This document shows positions 53,641 through 61,337 of a DNA stretch of 64,000 nt, piece by piece (the first letter of the stretch is position 1; each line of letters starts with the position of its first letter). The DNA is taken from assembly GCF_002967075.1 (NCBI RefSeq), contig NZ_PUGE01000003.1:62001-126000 (forward strand), written 5' to 3'. The stretch is from Corynebacterium sp. J010B-136 (GTDB taxonomy: Bacteria > Actinomycetota > Actinomycetes > Mycobacteriales > Mycobacteriaceae). The notes below the pieces were generated by a model, which did no database searches, was not told where the DNA came from, and saw nothing but the letters and a program-made list of their open reading frames with translations. The position numbers and the translations under genes are program-made.

Positions 53641-54172
53641 TGCAGTCAAAGTGGCATAAAACACAATCGCAGTATTTACTCCAGGCTATTAGTCCCTCGA
53701 CACTGGCGTGAAGATTTTTCGACCGGCTAATTTCGCGATTGCCGCGCGATCAATCCAGGTGCAGATATATAGCGGTATCGCGCTGGTTCTGGTGACAAGG
53801 GGAGAGAAGAGCAAAGATAGTTTCTAAGCTCATCTCTTTTCATGGTCCTGGGAAGAAATTAGCCGCATGCTTCATTTGACGTGCGGGAAATGCACTTTGT
53901 TCGCGCAGTATTGTTGAAAACATCCATCTGTTTAGCCAATCTAACTATGTTCTTGCTTGAGCTAGGAATACTTCAAAGATGAATTAACGCGAGCCCAGCA
54001 TGGGAAGAAAGAGTCCGCATTCTCAAGGGTGGAAAACTGGGAGAAGTTTCCGAGATTCGGAGCTAAACGGACACACTCACTGGGATAAAACTGTGGAAAA
54101 TATTCCGTTTATGCCTTCACCTCAGTGTGATTCAGGTTGCTCCAAGTATTGTTTATCCCCTTTAATATTCCT
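53641..54172. other. 532-bp intergenic region without recognised gene
   Basis: Between mutM and the symporter gene I see no ORF longer than about 15 codons with a plausible start, no tRNA and no strong inverted repeat. The A+T content looks higher than around it. A -10-like TAATAT (54163-54168) lies just before the symporter ATG. It breaks the mutM-acyP-smc order seen in mycobacteria. Confidence 0.6.
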
Positions 54173-55648
54173 ATGACCTTCCTCGAGAATATTGTGGGCA
54201 CGTTTAACGACGGCCTCTGGACATTCGTGGTGCCGTGGCTTTTGGTAGGCGCAGGCATCTTCTTTGGATTCCGCACCGCACTGGTTCAGCTGCGCATGAT
54301 TCCTTCCATGTTCAAGTCTGTCGTCGAACGCCCAAAGGGCACCGGCGCTGACGCAGATGAAGAGTATGGCGGAATTTCTGCCTTCAAAGCGTTTACCATC
54401 TCCGCGGCCTCACGCGTGGGTACCGGCAACGTTGCTGGTGTGGCTGTAGCGATTTCCGTTGGTGGCCCAGGTGCAGTCTTTTGGATGTGGATGATTGCCA
54501 TTCTGGGTGGCGCAACCTCATTTATTGAGTCCACCTTGGCACAGCTGTGGAAAGTTCGCGATGGTGACAACTATCGCGGTGGCCCGGCGTACTACATGAA
54601 AAAGGGCTTAGGCTGGACTCCACTGGCGATTGTCTTCTCCATCGCGATTGCCTTTACCTTTGGTTTTGTCTACCAGGCCTTCCAGACCAACGCGATCGCT
54701 GAGTCTTTGGCAACTTCTTTTGGTAATGACTCCTTTACTTTCCGCGCGATCGTCGGTGTCATTATCGCGGTCGTCTCTGGCTTCATCATCTTCGGTGGTG
54801 TTCAGCGTATTGCGAACATGACCCAGATCATTGTTCCTTTCATGGCCATCGCGTACTTGATCATCGGTCTGTACGTGGTCATCACTAATATCGATGCAGT
54901 CCCAGGCGTTATCTATGACATCGTCTCCCATGCCTTGGGCTTCCAACAGATTGCTGGTGCTGGTTTGGGCGCGGCCATGATGCAAGGTATTCAGCGTGGT
55001 TTGTTCTCCAATGAGGCAGGTGAAGGCTCAGCTCCAAACGCTGCTGCAACCGCAACGGTGTCTCACCCTGTTAAGCAGGGACTGGTGCAGACCCTTGGCG
55101 TTTACTTCGACACCCTAGTTGTCTGCTCGATTACCGCATTCATCATTTTGCTGGGCACCGATTTGGAGTACGGCGGAGAAGCAGAAGGCGTATCGCTGAC
55201 CCAGATGGCGCTGTCGAACCAGGTTGGTGACTGGGGTATTCACCTGGTGACTTTCATCCTGTTCTTCCTGGCATTCTCTTCGATTCTGGGTAACTACTAC
55301 TTGGCAGAAGCCAACGTTGAATACCTCACCGAGTCACGGACGTGGCTCTTCCTCTTCCGCGCCGTGGTTATTTTCTTTATCTGGTTCGGTGCCGTTGGCA
55401 CCTTGCCATTTGTCTTCGCACTGGCAGATACCGGTGCAGGTACGATGGTTATTCTTAACATCGCGGCGATTATTCCGTTGTCGGGCGTGGCAATTAAGCT
55501 TTTGAAGAACTTCAACCAGCAACGCCGCCAGGGAATTGATCCGGTATTCCACCGGGATATGCTGCCAGAGATTAAAAATATTGAAGTCTGGGATGGCTCC
55601 GACCCAGTAACCCGTCGTAGTCTGGATGACCTTAAAGCAAAGGATTAG
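54173..55648 (+). CDS. alanine/glycine:cation symporter (AGCS family)
   Basis: About 491 residues from the ATG at 54173 (MTFLENIVGTFNDGLW); a TTG at 54137 is in frame but less likely. Ten to eleven hydrophobic segments. Family blocks are GGISAFKAFTISAASRVGTG with NVAGVAVAISVGGPGAVFWM, GGPAYYMKKGLGWTPLA, and LFSNEAGEGSAPNAAATATV. AGCS proteins import alanine or glycine with Na+ or H+. It lies between mutM and acyP with the same orientation. Confidence 0.92.
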   Translation: MTFLENIVGTFNDGLWTFVVPWLLVGAGIFFGFRTALVQLRMIPSMFKSVVERPKGTGADADEEYGGISAFKAFTISAASRVGTGNVAGVAVAISVGGPGAVFWMWMIAILGGATSFIESTLAQLWKVRDGDNYRGGPAYYMKKGLGWTPLAIVFSIAIAFTFGFVYQAFQTNAIAESLATSFGNDSFTFRAIVGVIIAVVSGFIIFGGVQRIANMTQIIVPFMAIAYLIIGLYVVITNIDAVPGVIYDIVSHALGFQQIAGAGLGAAMMQGIQRGLFSNEAGEGSAPNAAATATVSHPVKQGLVQTLGVYFDTLVVCSITAFIILLGTDLEYGGEAEGVSLTQMALSNQVGDWGIHLVTFILFFLAFSSILGNYYLAEANVEYLTESRTWLFLFRAVVIFFIWFGAVGTLPFVFALADTGAGTMVILNIAAIIPLSGVAIKLLKNFNQQRRQGIDPVFHRDMLPEIKNIEVWDGSDPVTRRSLDDLKAKD

Positions 55649-55655
55649 CAACTCT

Positions 55656-55934
55656 ATGGAACGCATGACCGCCTTCGTTAAAGGAAATGTGCAAGGCGTG
55701 GGATTTCGCTGGTGGACTCGCTCGCGTGCATTAGAGCTGGGGCTTGCAGGACATGCGACAAATAAGTCCGACGGACGCGTGCAAGTTGTTGCCGAAGGCC
55801 CACGGGAAGATTGCGAAAAGCTGCTGGAGTTACTCAAAGAGCAACCATCTAGCACCAACCGTCCAGGTCATGTAGAAGTTGTAGTCGAACAATGGGCTGC
55901 GCCAAAAGGCGAGTCCGGATTCATTGAACGCTAA
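55656..55934 (+). CDS. acyP: acylphosphatase
   Basis: 92 residues from the ATG at 55656, with AAGGA about 12 nt upstream; an earlier in-frame ATG (55626) lies inside the symporter gene. The active-site pattern is complete: GNVQGVGFRWWTRSRALELG with the catalytic Arg and GHATNKSDGRVQVVAEG with the catalytic Asn. It hydrolyses acyl phosphates. It precedes smc as in M. tuberculosis. Confidence 0.93.
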   Translation: MERMTAFVKGNVQGVGFRWWTRSRALELGLAGHATNKSDGRVQVVAEGPREDCEKLLELLKEQPSSTNRPGHVEVVVEQWAAPKGESGFIER

Positions 55935-55950
55935 AAGCCCGGCACGGGGT

Positions 55951-55969
55951 CGAAAGCTTTAGGCTTTCG
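55951..55969. repeat. hairpin in the smc promoter region
   Basis: CGAAAGC (55951-55957) and GCTTTCG (55963-55969) around TTTAG, directly before the smc -10 box. It occupies the place of a -35 element and may be an operator or an acyP terminator. Confidence 0.4.
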
Positions 55970-55974
55970 GCCTG

Positions 55975-55980
55975 TAGGAT
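55975..55980 (+). promoter_or_regulatory. -10 box of smc, leaderless type
   Basis: TAGGAT exactly 7 nt before the smc ATG, with no Shine-Dalgarno sequence. Confidence 0.55.
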
Positions 55981-55987
55981 TATCACA

Positions 55988-58900
55988 ATGCACTTGAAAT
56001 CGTTGACGCTTAAAGGATTTAAATCTTTTGCGTCCGCGACGACTTTAAAATTCGAACCCGGAATCTGTGCGGTCGTAGGCCCCAATGGTTCCGGCAAATC
56101 CAATGTGGTTGATGCACTTGCTTGGGTAATGGGCGAGGGCAGCGCGAAGACCTTGCGTGGCGGCAAGATGCAAGATGTCATCTTCGCCGGCGCCGGTGAG
56201 CGCAAAGCTCTTGGCCGCGCTGAGGTAACTCTTACCATCGATAATGCTGATGGTGCACTGCCCATTGACTACACAGAAGTATCTGTTACCCGCCGCATGT
56301 TCCGAGATGGGGCAAGCGAATATGAAATCAATGGCGCCAAAGCGCGCCTGATGGATATTCAAGAGCTGCTGTCAGACTCAGGCATCGGCCGCGAGATGCA
56401 CATCATCGTCGGGCAGGGAAAGCTCGCGGAAATCCTGGAATCCCGACCCGAAGACCGGCGCAGCTACATTGAAGAAGCAGCCGGTGTGTTAAAACACCGC
56501 CGTCGCAAAGAAAAAGCCCAACGCAAACTCACCGGCATGCAAGCTAACCTTGACCGCCTTTCAGACTTGACTGAAGAACTAGGCAAGCAGCTTAAACCTT
56601 TAGAGCGCCAAGCCCAGGCGGCACAACGCGCTGCCACGGTACAGGCGGATCTGCGCGATGCTCGCTTGAAACTAGCTGGCGATAGGGTAGTGCGCGTTCG
56701 TGCTGAATTTGCCGATGCACAGCGCCAAGCAGAACTTTTAGAAGAACAGGTAGCTCTTGCCACCGAGGCTTTGGAAGAAGCTACCGGTCAGCAGATGGAG
56801 CTAGAAGAGCAGCTGGGGGAGATTGTTCCCCAGGCTGAGGCTGCCCAAACGCTGTGGTTTGATTTGTCCACGCTGGTGGAGCGACTTGCTGCGACTTCGC
56901 GCATTGCACAAGAACGCGCTAATAACGCTGGCGCTGTCACTGCGTATCAGGGCCAAGACCCAGATGATTTAGAAGCCCGCGCACGAGTCGCAGATGAAGA
57001 GCACGCGGAATTAGTTCTTGCAGCTGAAGAAGCAGCCGAAGCCTTAGAATCAATCCGCGAGGAAGTAGCAGAGCGTCGTGAAGCTTTTACCGCAGCGGAT
57101 AAAGAACATGCAGCTCAGTTGCGCGCTATCGCTGACCGACGCGAGGGCGTGGTCCGACTTATCGCCGAGGAAGAAGCATTATCCCGCCAAGTCGAAACCT
57201 CTGAGCAGTCACTCAGTCATAGCCAAGACGGCGTTGATGAGGCAGCGAAGAAGTTGCGTGCCGCGCGTGAAGAAGCAGCGGAAGTGGAAAAGAAGCTCGC
57301 CGATTTCGATCGGGAGCGCGCTCCACTCGATGAGGCGCATGTTCGTGCCTTGAGCGAATCTCAAGCGGCGGATTTACGTCTTGAGCAATTGCGAGACCAA
57401 CAACGTGAATTTGAACGTGCGGTCTATACTTTGCATTCGCGAATTGAAACCTTAACCAGCACCATCCCGCCCACCACGGAGATTGGCGTTGACTTGCAAC
57501 CGCTGGGCCAATTGGTGTCTACCTCCTATGATGTTGCTTTGGCGGTCGCTTTGGGCGAGTTCGCTGAATCGCATGTCGGCAAAGTAGGGCCAGACCTTTT
57601 AGCGGCTTTAGAAGATGCTTCGCGCACCACTGTCTTTGATAATTCTGGGTCGCAAACGCAGTGGCGCATGGACGCCAACCTGCCACCTGGGGCAGCGTGG
57701 CTATTAGATCACGTGGTTGCAGTACCTGAAATTTCCCAAGGCATCACCCGCGTCTTGGCGGATGTGGTGTTAGTAGACGATGTCGATGCTGCCCGTCAGA
57801 TCGTCGCCGAAGATCCACGCTTGCGCGCTGTAACTCGAGAGGGCGTCATGGTTGGTGAAGGTTGGATCTCTGCTGGCACCGGTGCACAGTCAACGGTAGT
57901 GGTAGCTTCCAAGATTAAAACAGCGGAGCAGGAGCTAGAAAAAGCTACCCAGGATTTGGAAGAGCTTTCAGGCACGCTAGAAGGCGCAAAACTGGCAGCC
58001 GAAGATGCGCGCGTCACCGCAGCGGGTGCAAAAGCAGCGCTGCGGGACCACGATTTGCAGGTAGCCGCGTGGAAGCGCGACCACCAGCGTCTTATCTCAC
58101 AGGTAGAAACTAGCGAGAAGGACCATGAAAAGCTCGCACGGCGCGCAACGGAGCTGGAAATCAAGCTGGCGCAGTTGCGTACGCAGCTGGAAGAAGCACG
58201 CGATCGACTAGCGCGGGTGGATAAAGATGAGCCGGATACGGAGGCATCGACAAGCGAGCGCGACATGGCATCCCAAGCCTTGGACGCTGCCAAAACCATG
58301 GAGATGGAAGCGCAGATGAGCCTGCGCTCTGCCCAAGACAAGGTAGGCCATGCCGCCGGGCGGGGCGATAGCTTGCGCCGCTTGGCTGAGCAAGAGCGCC
58401 AGGCCAAACAGCGCCATGACCGCACCATGGCACGCCGCCGCGCATTGGGTGAGCTTGCGCGCACAGTGGCAAGCCACGCAAAGCCATTGAGTCAAAGGGC
58501 ACAGGATGCATTAACCCGCGCCGCCGAATCGCGCGACGTACTAGCAACCCAGCGCACGGCGATAAATAACCAGCTCAATGCCGCGAAACAAACGGTGACA
58601 GGTGCGCGCCAACGCTTAGAGCAGCTCACCAACAAGGCCCATTCGAGCGACATTGCTCGCTCGCAGGCCCAGGTTCGCTTAGATGAGGCAGAGTCCAAGA
58701 TTTCTGAGCAACTCGGCATCGCGATTGCGGATTTGTTGCGCGATTACACCCCGGATGATGATTTCGATCGCGCTGCTGAGACTAAGCGTTTGAAGCAAGC
58801 CGAAAAGGATTTGAACTCTTTGGGCAAGGTCAACCCCTTGGCTCTGGAAGAATTCAAGGCTTTGGAAGAGCGCTATTCCTTCCTCTCGACGCAGCTTGAC

Positions 58901-59443
58901 GATGTCACCCAAGCCCGCCGCGACTTGGAAGGTGTCATCGAGGACGTCGACGCGCAGATTCTGCAGCTCTTTAGCGATGCTTGGCAGGACGTGGAAGCGG
59001 AATTCCCGAAGGTCTTTAACACTCTTTTCCCTGGCGGCGAAGGACGGCTCATCCTGACTGAGCCCGAATCCTTGCTCACCACGGGTATTGAAGTGGAGGC
59101 TCGTCCACCGGGCAAGAAGGTCAAGCGCTTGTCCTTGCTTTCGGGCGGGGAGAAGTCCTTAACAGCGTTGGCTATGCTCGTGGCAATTTTCCGCGCACGA
59201 CCCTCACCGTTTTATGTCATGGATGAGGTTGAAGCAGCGCTTGACGATGTCAACCTGCGTCGCCTCATCGCTCTTTTCGAAGAATTGCGCAAGGATTCCC
59301 AGCTCATCGTCATTACGCACCAAAAACCGACGATGGATGTCGCCAATGTGCTCTACGGTGTAACCATGCGCGGCGACGGTGTGACGCGAGTTATTTCCCA
59401 ACGGATGAACCCAGCCCACGCAATGGAGCCAGCTAGCCGTTAA
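55988..59443 (+). CDS. smc: chromosome segregation protein SMC
   Basis: 1151 residues. Walker A (GPNGSGKSNVVDALAWVMG, residues about 32-50) and the C-terminal signature LSGGEKSLTALAMLVAIF with Walker B PFYVMDEVEAALDDVN form the ATPase head. Two long coiled-coil arms (about 165-480 and 640-1000) flank the hinge domain (about 490-640). It dimerises at the hinge and loads onto DNA with ScpA/ScpB to compact and separate chromosomes. A TAGGAT box 7 nt before the ATG gives it a leaderless promoter. ftsY begins 10 bp after it. Confidence 0.97.
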   Translation: MHLKSLTLKGFKSFASATTLKFEPGICAVVGPNGSGKSNVVDALAWVMGEGSAKTLRGGKMQDVIFAGAGERKALGRAEVTLTIDNADGALPIDYTEVSVTRRMFRDGASEYEINGAKARLMDIQELLSDSGIGREMHIIVGQGKLAEILESRPEDRRSYIEEAAGVLKHRRRKEKAQRKLTGMQANLDRLSDLTEELGKQLKPLERQAQAAQRAATVQADLRDARLKLAGDRVVRVRAEFADAQRQAELLEEQVALATEALEEATGQQMELEEQLGEIVPQAEAAQTLWFDLSTLVERLAATSRIAQERANNAGAVTAYQGQDPDDLEARARVADEEHAELVLAAEEAAEALESIREEVAERREAFTAADKEHAAQLRAIADRREGVVRLIAEEEALSRQVETSEQSLSHSQDGVDEAAKKLRAAREEAAEVEKKLADFDRERAPLDEAHVRALSESQAADLRLEQLRDQQREFERAVYTLHSRIETLTSTIPPTTEIGVDLQPLGQLVSTSYDVALAVALGEFAESHVGKVGPDLLAALEDASRTTVFDNSGSQTQWRMDANLPPGAAWLLDHVVAVPEISQGITRVLADVVLVDDVDAARQIVAEDPRLRAVTREGVMVGEGWISAGTGAQSTVVVASKIKTAEQELEKATQDLEELSGTLEGAKLAAEDARVTAAGAKAALRDHDLQVAAWKRDHQRLISQVETSEKDHEKLARRATELEIKLAQLRTQLEEARDRLARVDKDEPDTEASTSERDMASQALDAAKTMEMEAQMSLRSAQDKVGHAAGRGDSLRRLAEQERQAKQRHDRTMARRRALGELARTVASHAKPLSQRAQDALTRAAESRDVLATQRTAINNQLNAAKQTVTGARQRLEQLTNKAHSSDIARSQAQVRLDEAESKISEQLGIAIADLLRDYTPDDDFDRAAETKRLKQAEKDLNSLGKVNPLALEEFKALEERYSFLSTQLDDVTQARRDLEGVIEDVDAQILQLFSDAWQDVEAEFPKVFNTLFPGGEGRLILTEPESLLTTGIEVEARPPGKKVKRLSLLSGGEKSLTALAMLVAIFRARPSPFYVMDEVEAALDDVNLRRLIALFEELRKDSQLIVITHQKPTMDVANVLYGVTMRGDGVTRVISQRMNPAHAMEPASR

Positions 59444-59446
59444 GAT
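59441..59446 (+). promoter_or_regulatory. -10 box of ftsY, leaderless type
   Basis: TAAGAT starts in the smc stop codon and ends exactly 7 nt before the ftsY ATG. ftsY could thus be transcribed independently of smc. Confidence 0.5.
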
Positions 59447-59453
59447 AGGGCGC

Positions 59454-61109
59454 ATGGAATCATTCTTAATGTTGTGGATCGGCGTTGCTGTTGTTGTCCT
59501 CATTATCCTTATTGTCCTTTTAATCTTGTGGGGCAAAAAACGTGGTGAGGATAAGAAAGTTTCTTTCGACAAGGCTGAGGAAGAGCCTAAAGAGCTAACC
59601 CAACAGCAAAAGTCGGGTAATTACCAGGCGCAATCTGGCTTTAACTTTGCGCCTGCGCAATCCGCTGAGCCCGTCCCAGCGCGCGAGACCCCTCAGCCAC
59701 CGCAGGACTCTGCGGTGCCGCCGGTAGTTCCACCCATCCCGCAGCCACAAGAAGCCGCTGCCGATGAGAAACAGCCCGCTCAGGAGCAGCCCGCTCAGGA
59801 GCAGCCCGCTCAGGAACCGGCTGTTTCAGAAGAACCTGCACAGCACGAACCTGCACAGGAAGAACCCGCTGATGTAAAACCAGCAGAGCCAGTTGAGTCT
59901 GAGCCAACTGAGTCAGTCGAGCCAGAAGCTGACGCCGAGCCTGCTGAACCTGCTACCGTCGCGCCAGCGGTAGAAGAAGAGGATTCCCCAATCTTTGACG
60001 AGGTTGCCGAAGACCTCGAAGCTGAAGATATTAAAGAAGAAGTAACCGAGCATGAAGAAGCTCAGCAGGCAGCTGAAGCAGCAGAAGCACAGGCTGATTC
60101 GGCTGCGGCAGCACTCGAAGAAACTCCAGTTCCTGAAGAGCCAGCAACTACTCCCGAGCCAACCGAGCCGGTAGAAGAGATTGAGCCAGCTGGCGGTCGC
60201 TTGGGTCGTTTGCGTGGACGGTTGTCGCGTTCCCAAAACGCTATCGGCCAGGGCCTTATGGGTATCTTGTCCGCTGGTGACCTCGATGAAGATGCTTGGG
60301 AGGAAATCGAAGATACCCTCATCATGGCCGATTTGGGTACGGCCGTAACCATGAAGGTTTCGGAATCTTTACGAGACAAGATTGCTGAGCGCGGAGTCTC
60401 TAGCGAAGCCGAAGCCCGCGCCATGCTGCGTGAGACTTTGATTGAGGTCGGGCGCCCAGAAATGGATCGCTCAATTAAGGCGATGCCACATGAGGGCAAG
60501 CCAGCGGTCATCATGGTTGTGGGTGTGAACGGCACTGGTAAGACAACAACCACCGGTAAATTGGCGCGTGTTCTGGTTTCCATGGGGCACTCGGTACTTC
60601 TGGGCGCAGCTGATACCTTCCGTGCGGCAGCAGCCGACCAGCTTGAGACCTGGGGCCGCCGCGTGGGTGCTTCTACTGTGCGCGGAAAAGAAGGTGCGGA
60701 CCCAGCTTCTGTGGCTTTCGATGCTGTCGCAACCGGCGTTGAACAACAAGTAGATGTAGTCCTTGTTGATACCGCGGGCCGTTTGCACACTTCCAATGAC
60801 TTGATGGATCAGTTGGGCAAGGTCAAGCGTGTAGTAGAGAAGAAGTCCTCAGTCGATGAGGTATTGCTTGTCATCGACGCCACGGTGGGCCAAAACGGAT
60901 TGATGCAGGCCCGCGTTTTCCGTGAAGTAGTAGACATCACAGGTGTCGTCTTAACGAAGCTGGACGGTACGGCCAAGGGCGGTATCGTCTTCCAGGTTCA
61001 AGAAGAGCTCGGCGTGCCAGTCAAGCTTGTGGGCTTGGGCGAGGGCGCCGATCATTTGGCGCCATTTGAGGTAGAAAGTTTCGTCGACGCCCTGCTTGGT
61101 GAGCAGTAA
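59454..61109 (+). CDS. ftsY: signal recognition particle receptor FtsY
   Basis: 551 residues. An N-terminal hydrophobic helix (residues 4-27, LMLWIGVAVVVLIILIVLLI) anchors it directly. A long acidic A domain (about 30-245) rich in Glu, Pro, Ala and Gln contains a threefold QPAQE repeat. The NG domain follows (about 250-551): VGVNGTGKTTTTGKLARVLV (G1), DTAGRLHTSNDLMDQLG (G3) and TKLDGTAKGGIVFQVQEELG (G4 and following). It receives SRP-bound ribosomes at the membrane. The linker is longer than in E. coli. Confidence 0.96.
   Translation: MESFLMLWIGVAVVVLIILIVLLILWGKKRGEDKKVSFDKAEEEPKELTQQQKSGNYQAQSGFNFAPAQSAEPVPARETPQPPQDSAVPPVVPPIPQPQEAAADEKQPAQEQPAQEQPAQEPAVSEEPAQHEPAQEEPADVKPAEPVESEPTESVEPEADAEPAEPATVAPAVEEEDSPIFDEVAEDLEAEDIKEEVTEHEEAQQAAEAAEAQADSAAAALEETPVPEEPATTPEPTEPVEEIEPAGGRLGRLRGRLSRSQNAIGQGLMGILSAGDLDEDAWEEIEDTLIMADLGTAVTMKVSESLRDKIAERGVSSEAEARAMLRETLIEVGRPEMDRSIKAMPHEGKPAVIMVVGVNGTGKTTTTGKLARVLVSMGHSVLLGAADTFRAAAADQLETWGRRVGASTVRGKEGADPASVAFDAVATGVEQQVDVVLVDTAGRLHTSNDLMDQLGKVKRVVEKKSSVDEVLLVIDATVGQNGLMQARVFREVVDITGVVLTKLDGTAKGGIVFQVQEELGVPVKLVGLGEGADHLAPFEVESFVDALLGEQ
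59772..59816 (+). repeat. 15-bp tandem repeat in ftsY, three copies
   Basis: CAGCCCGCTCAGGAG is repeated three times without spacing; only the final base differs in copy three (G to A). It encodes QPAQE three times in the disordered acidic region, in frame, so copy-number changes would not disrupt the gene. Confidence 0.9.
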
Positions 61110-61126
61110 CCTATCGAAGGACCGAA

Positions 61127-61165
61127 AGCACGCCCCGCACTCTTATATGGAGTGCGGGGCGTGCT
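61127..61165 (+). terminator. terminator after ftsY
   Basis: Perfect 15-bp stem (61127-61141 with 61151-61165, AGCACGCCCCGCACT) with a 9-nt loop, followed by AGTCTTTCT. It ends the smc-ftsY transcripts. Its last base is also the first base of a TAGTCT -10-like element. Confidence 0.85.
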
Positions 61166-61170
61166 AGTCT
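61165..61170 (+). promoter_or_regulatory. -10-like box after the ftsY terminator
   Basis: TAGTCT exactly 7 nt before an ATG at 61178 that opens a 34-codon frame. It may drive that small ORF or the antiporter operon with a leader. Confidence 0.3.
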
Positions 61171-61177
61171 TTCTGTG

Positions 61178-61282
61178 ATGACGAATACAAATGCCTCATA
61201 TTCCGCTGTGCGTATCAGGCACAACGGAACTAATGGCTATATCAATTCGTGGGGCCCACACCTCTCCGGCGTCATTCCTTGA
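61178..61282 (+). CDS. possible small leader ORF before the antiporter gene
   Basis: 34 codons from the ATG at 61178 to TGA: it starts MTNTNASYSAVRIRHNGTNG and ends in WGPHLSGVIP. No Shine-Dalgarno sequence, but a TANNNT element lies 7 nt upstream, as for other genes in the window. It could be a leader peptide or chance. No family recognised. Confidence 0.25.
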   Translation: MTNTNASYSAVRIRHNGTNGYINSWGPHLSGVIP

Positions 61283-61337
61283 ACTGAGTAGGTCACCCCG
61301 TCTTTTCATGTTCATTTAAGAGGAATATCTACTTGCG

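Noticed and set aside
57796..58464. 222-codon open frame on the minus strand within smc
   Set aside because: The Ser/Arg/Ala-rich composition is the mirror of the coiled-coil codons of smc; no gene signals.
59772..59816. CRISPR-like repeat
   Set aside because: The units are contiguous without spacers and in frame within ftsY.
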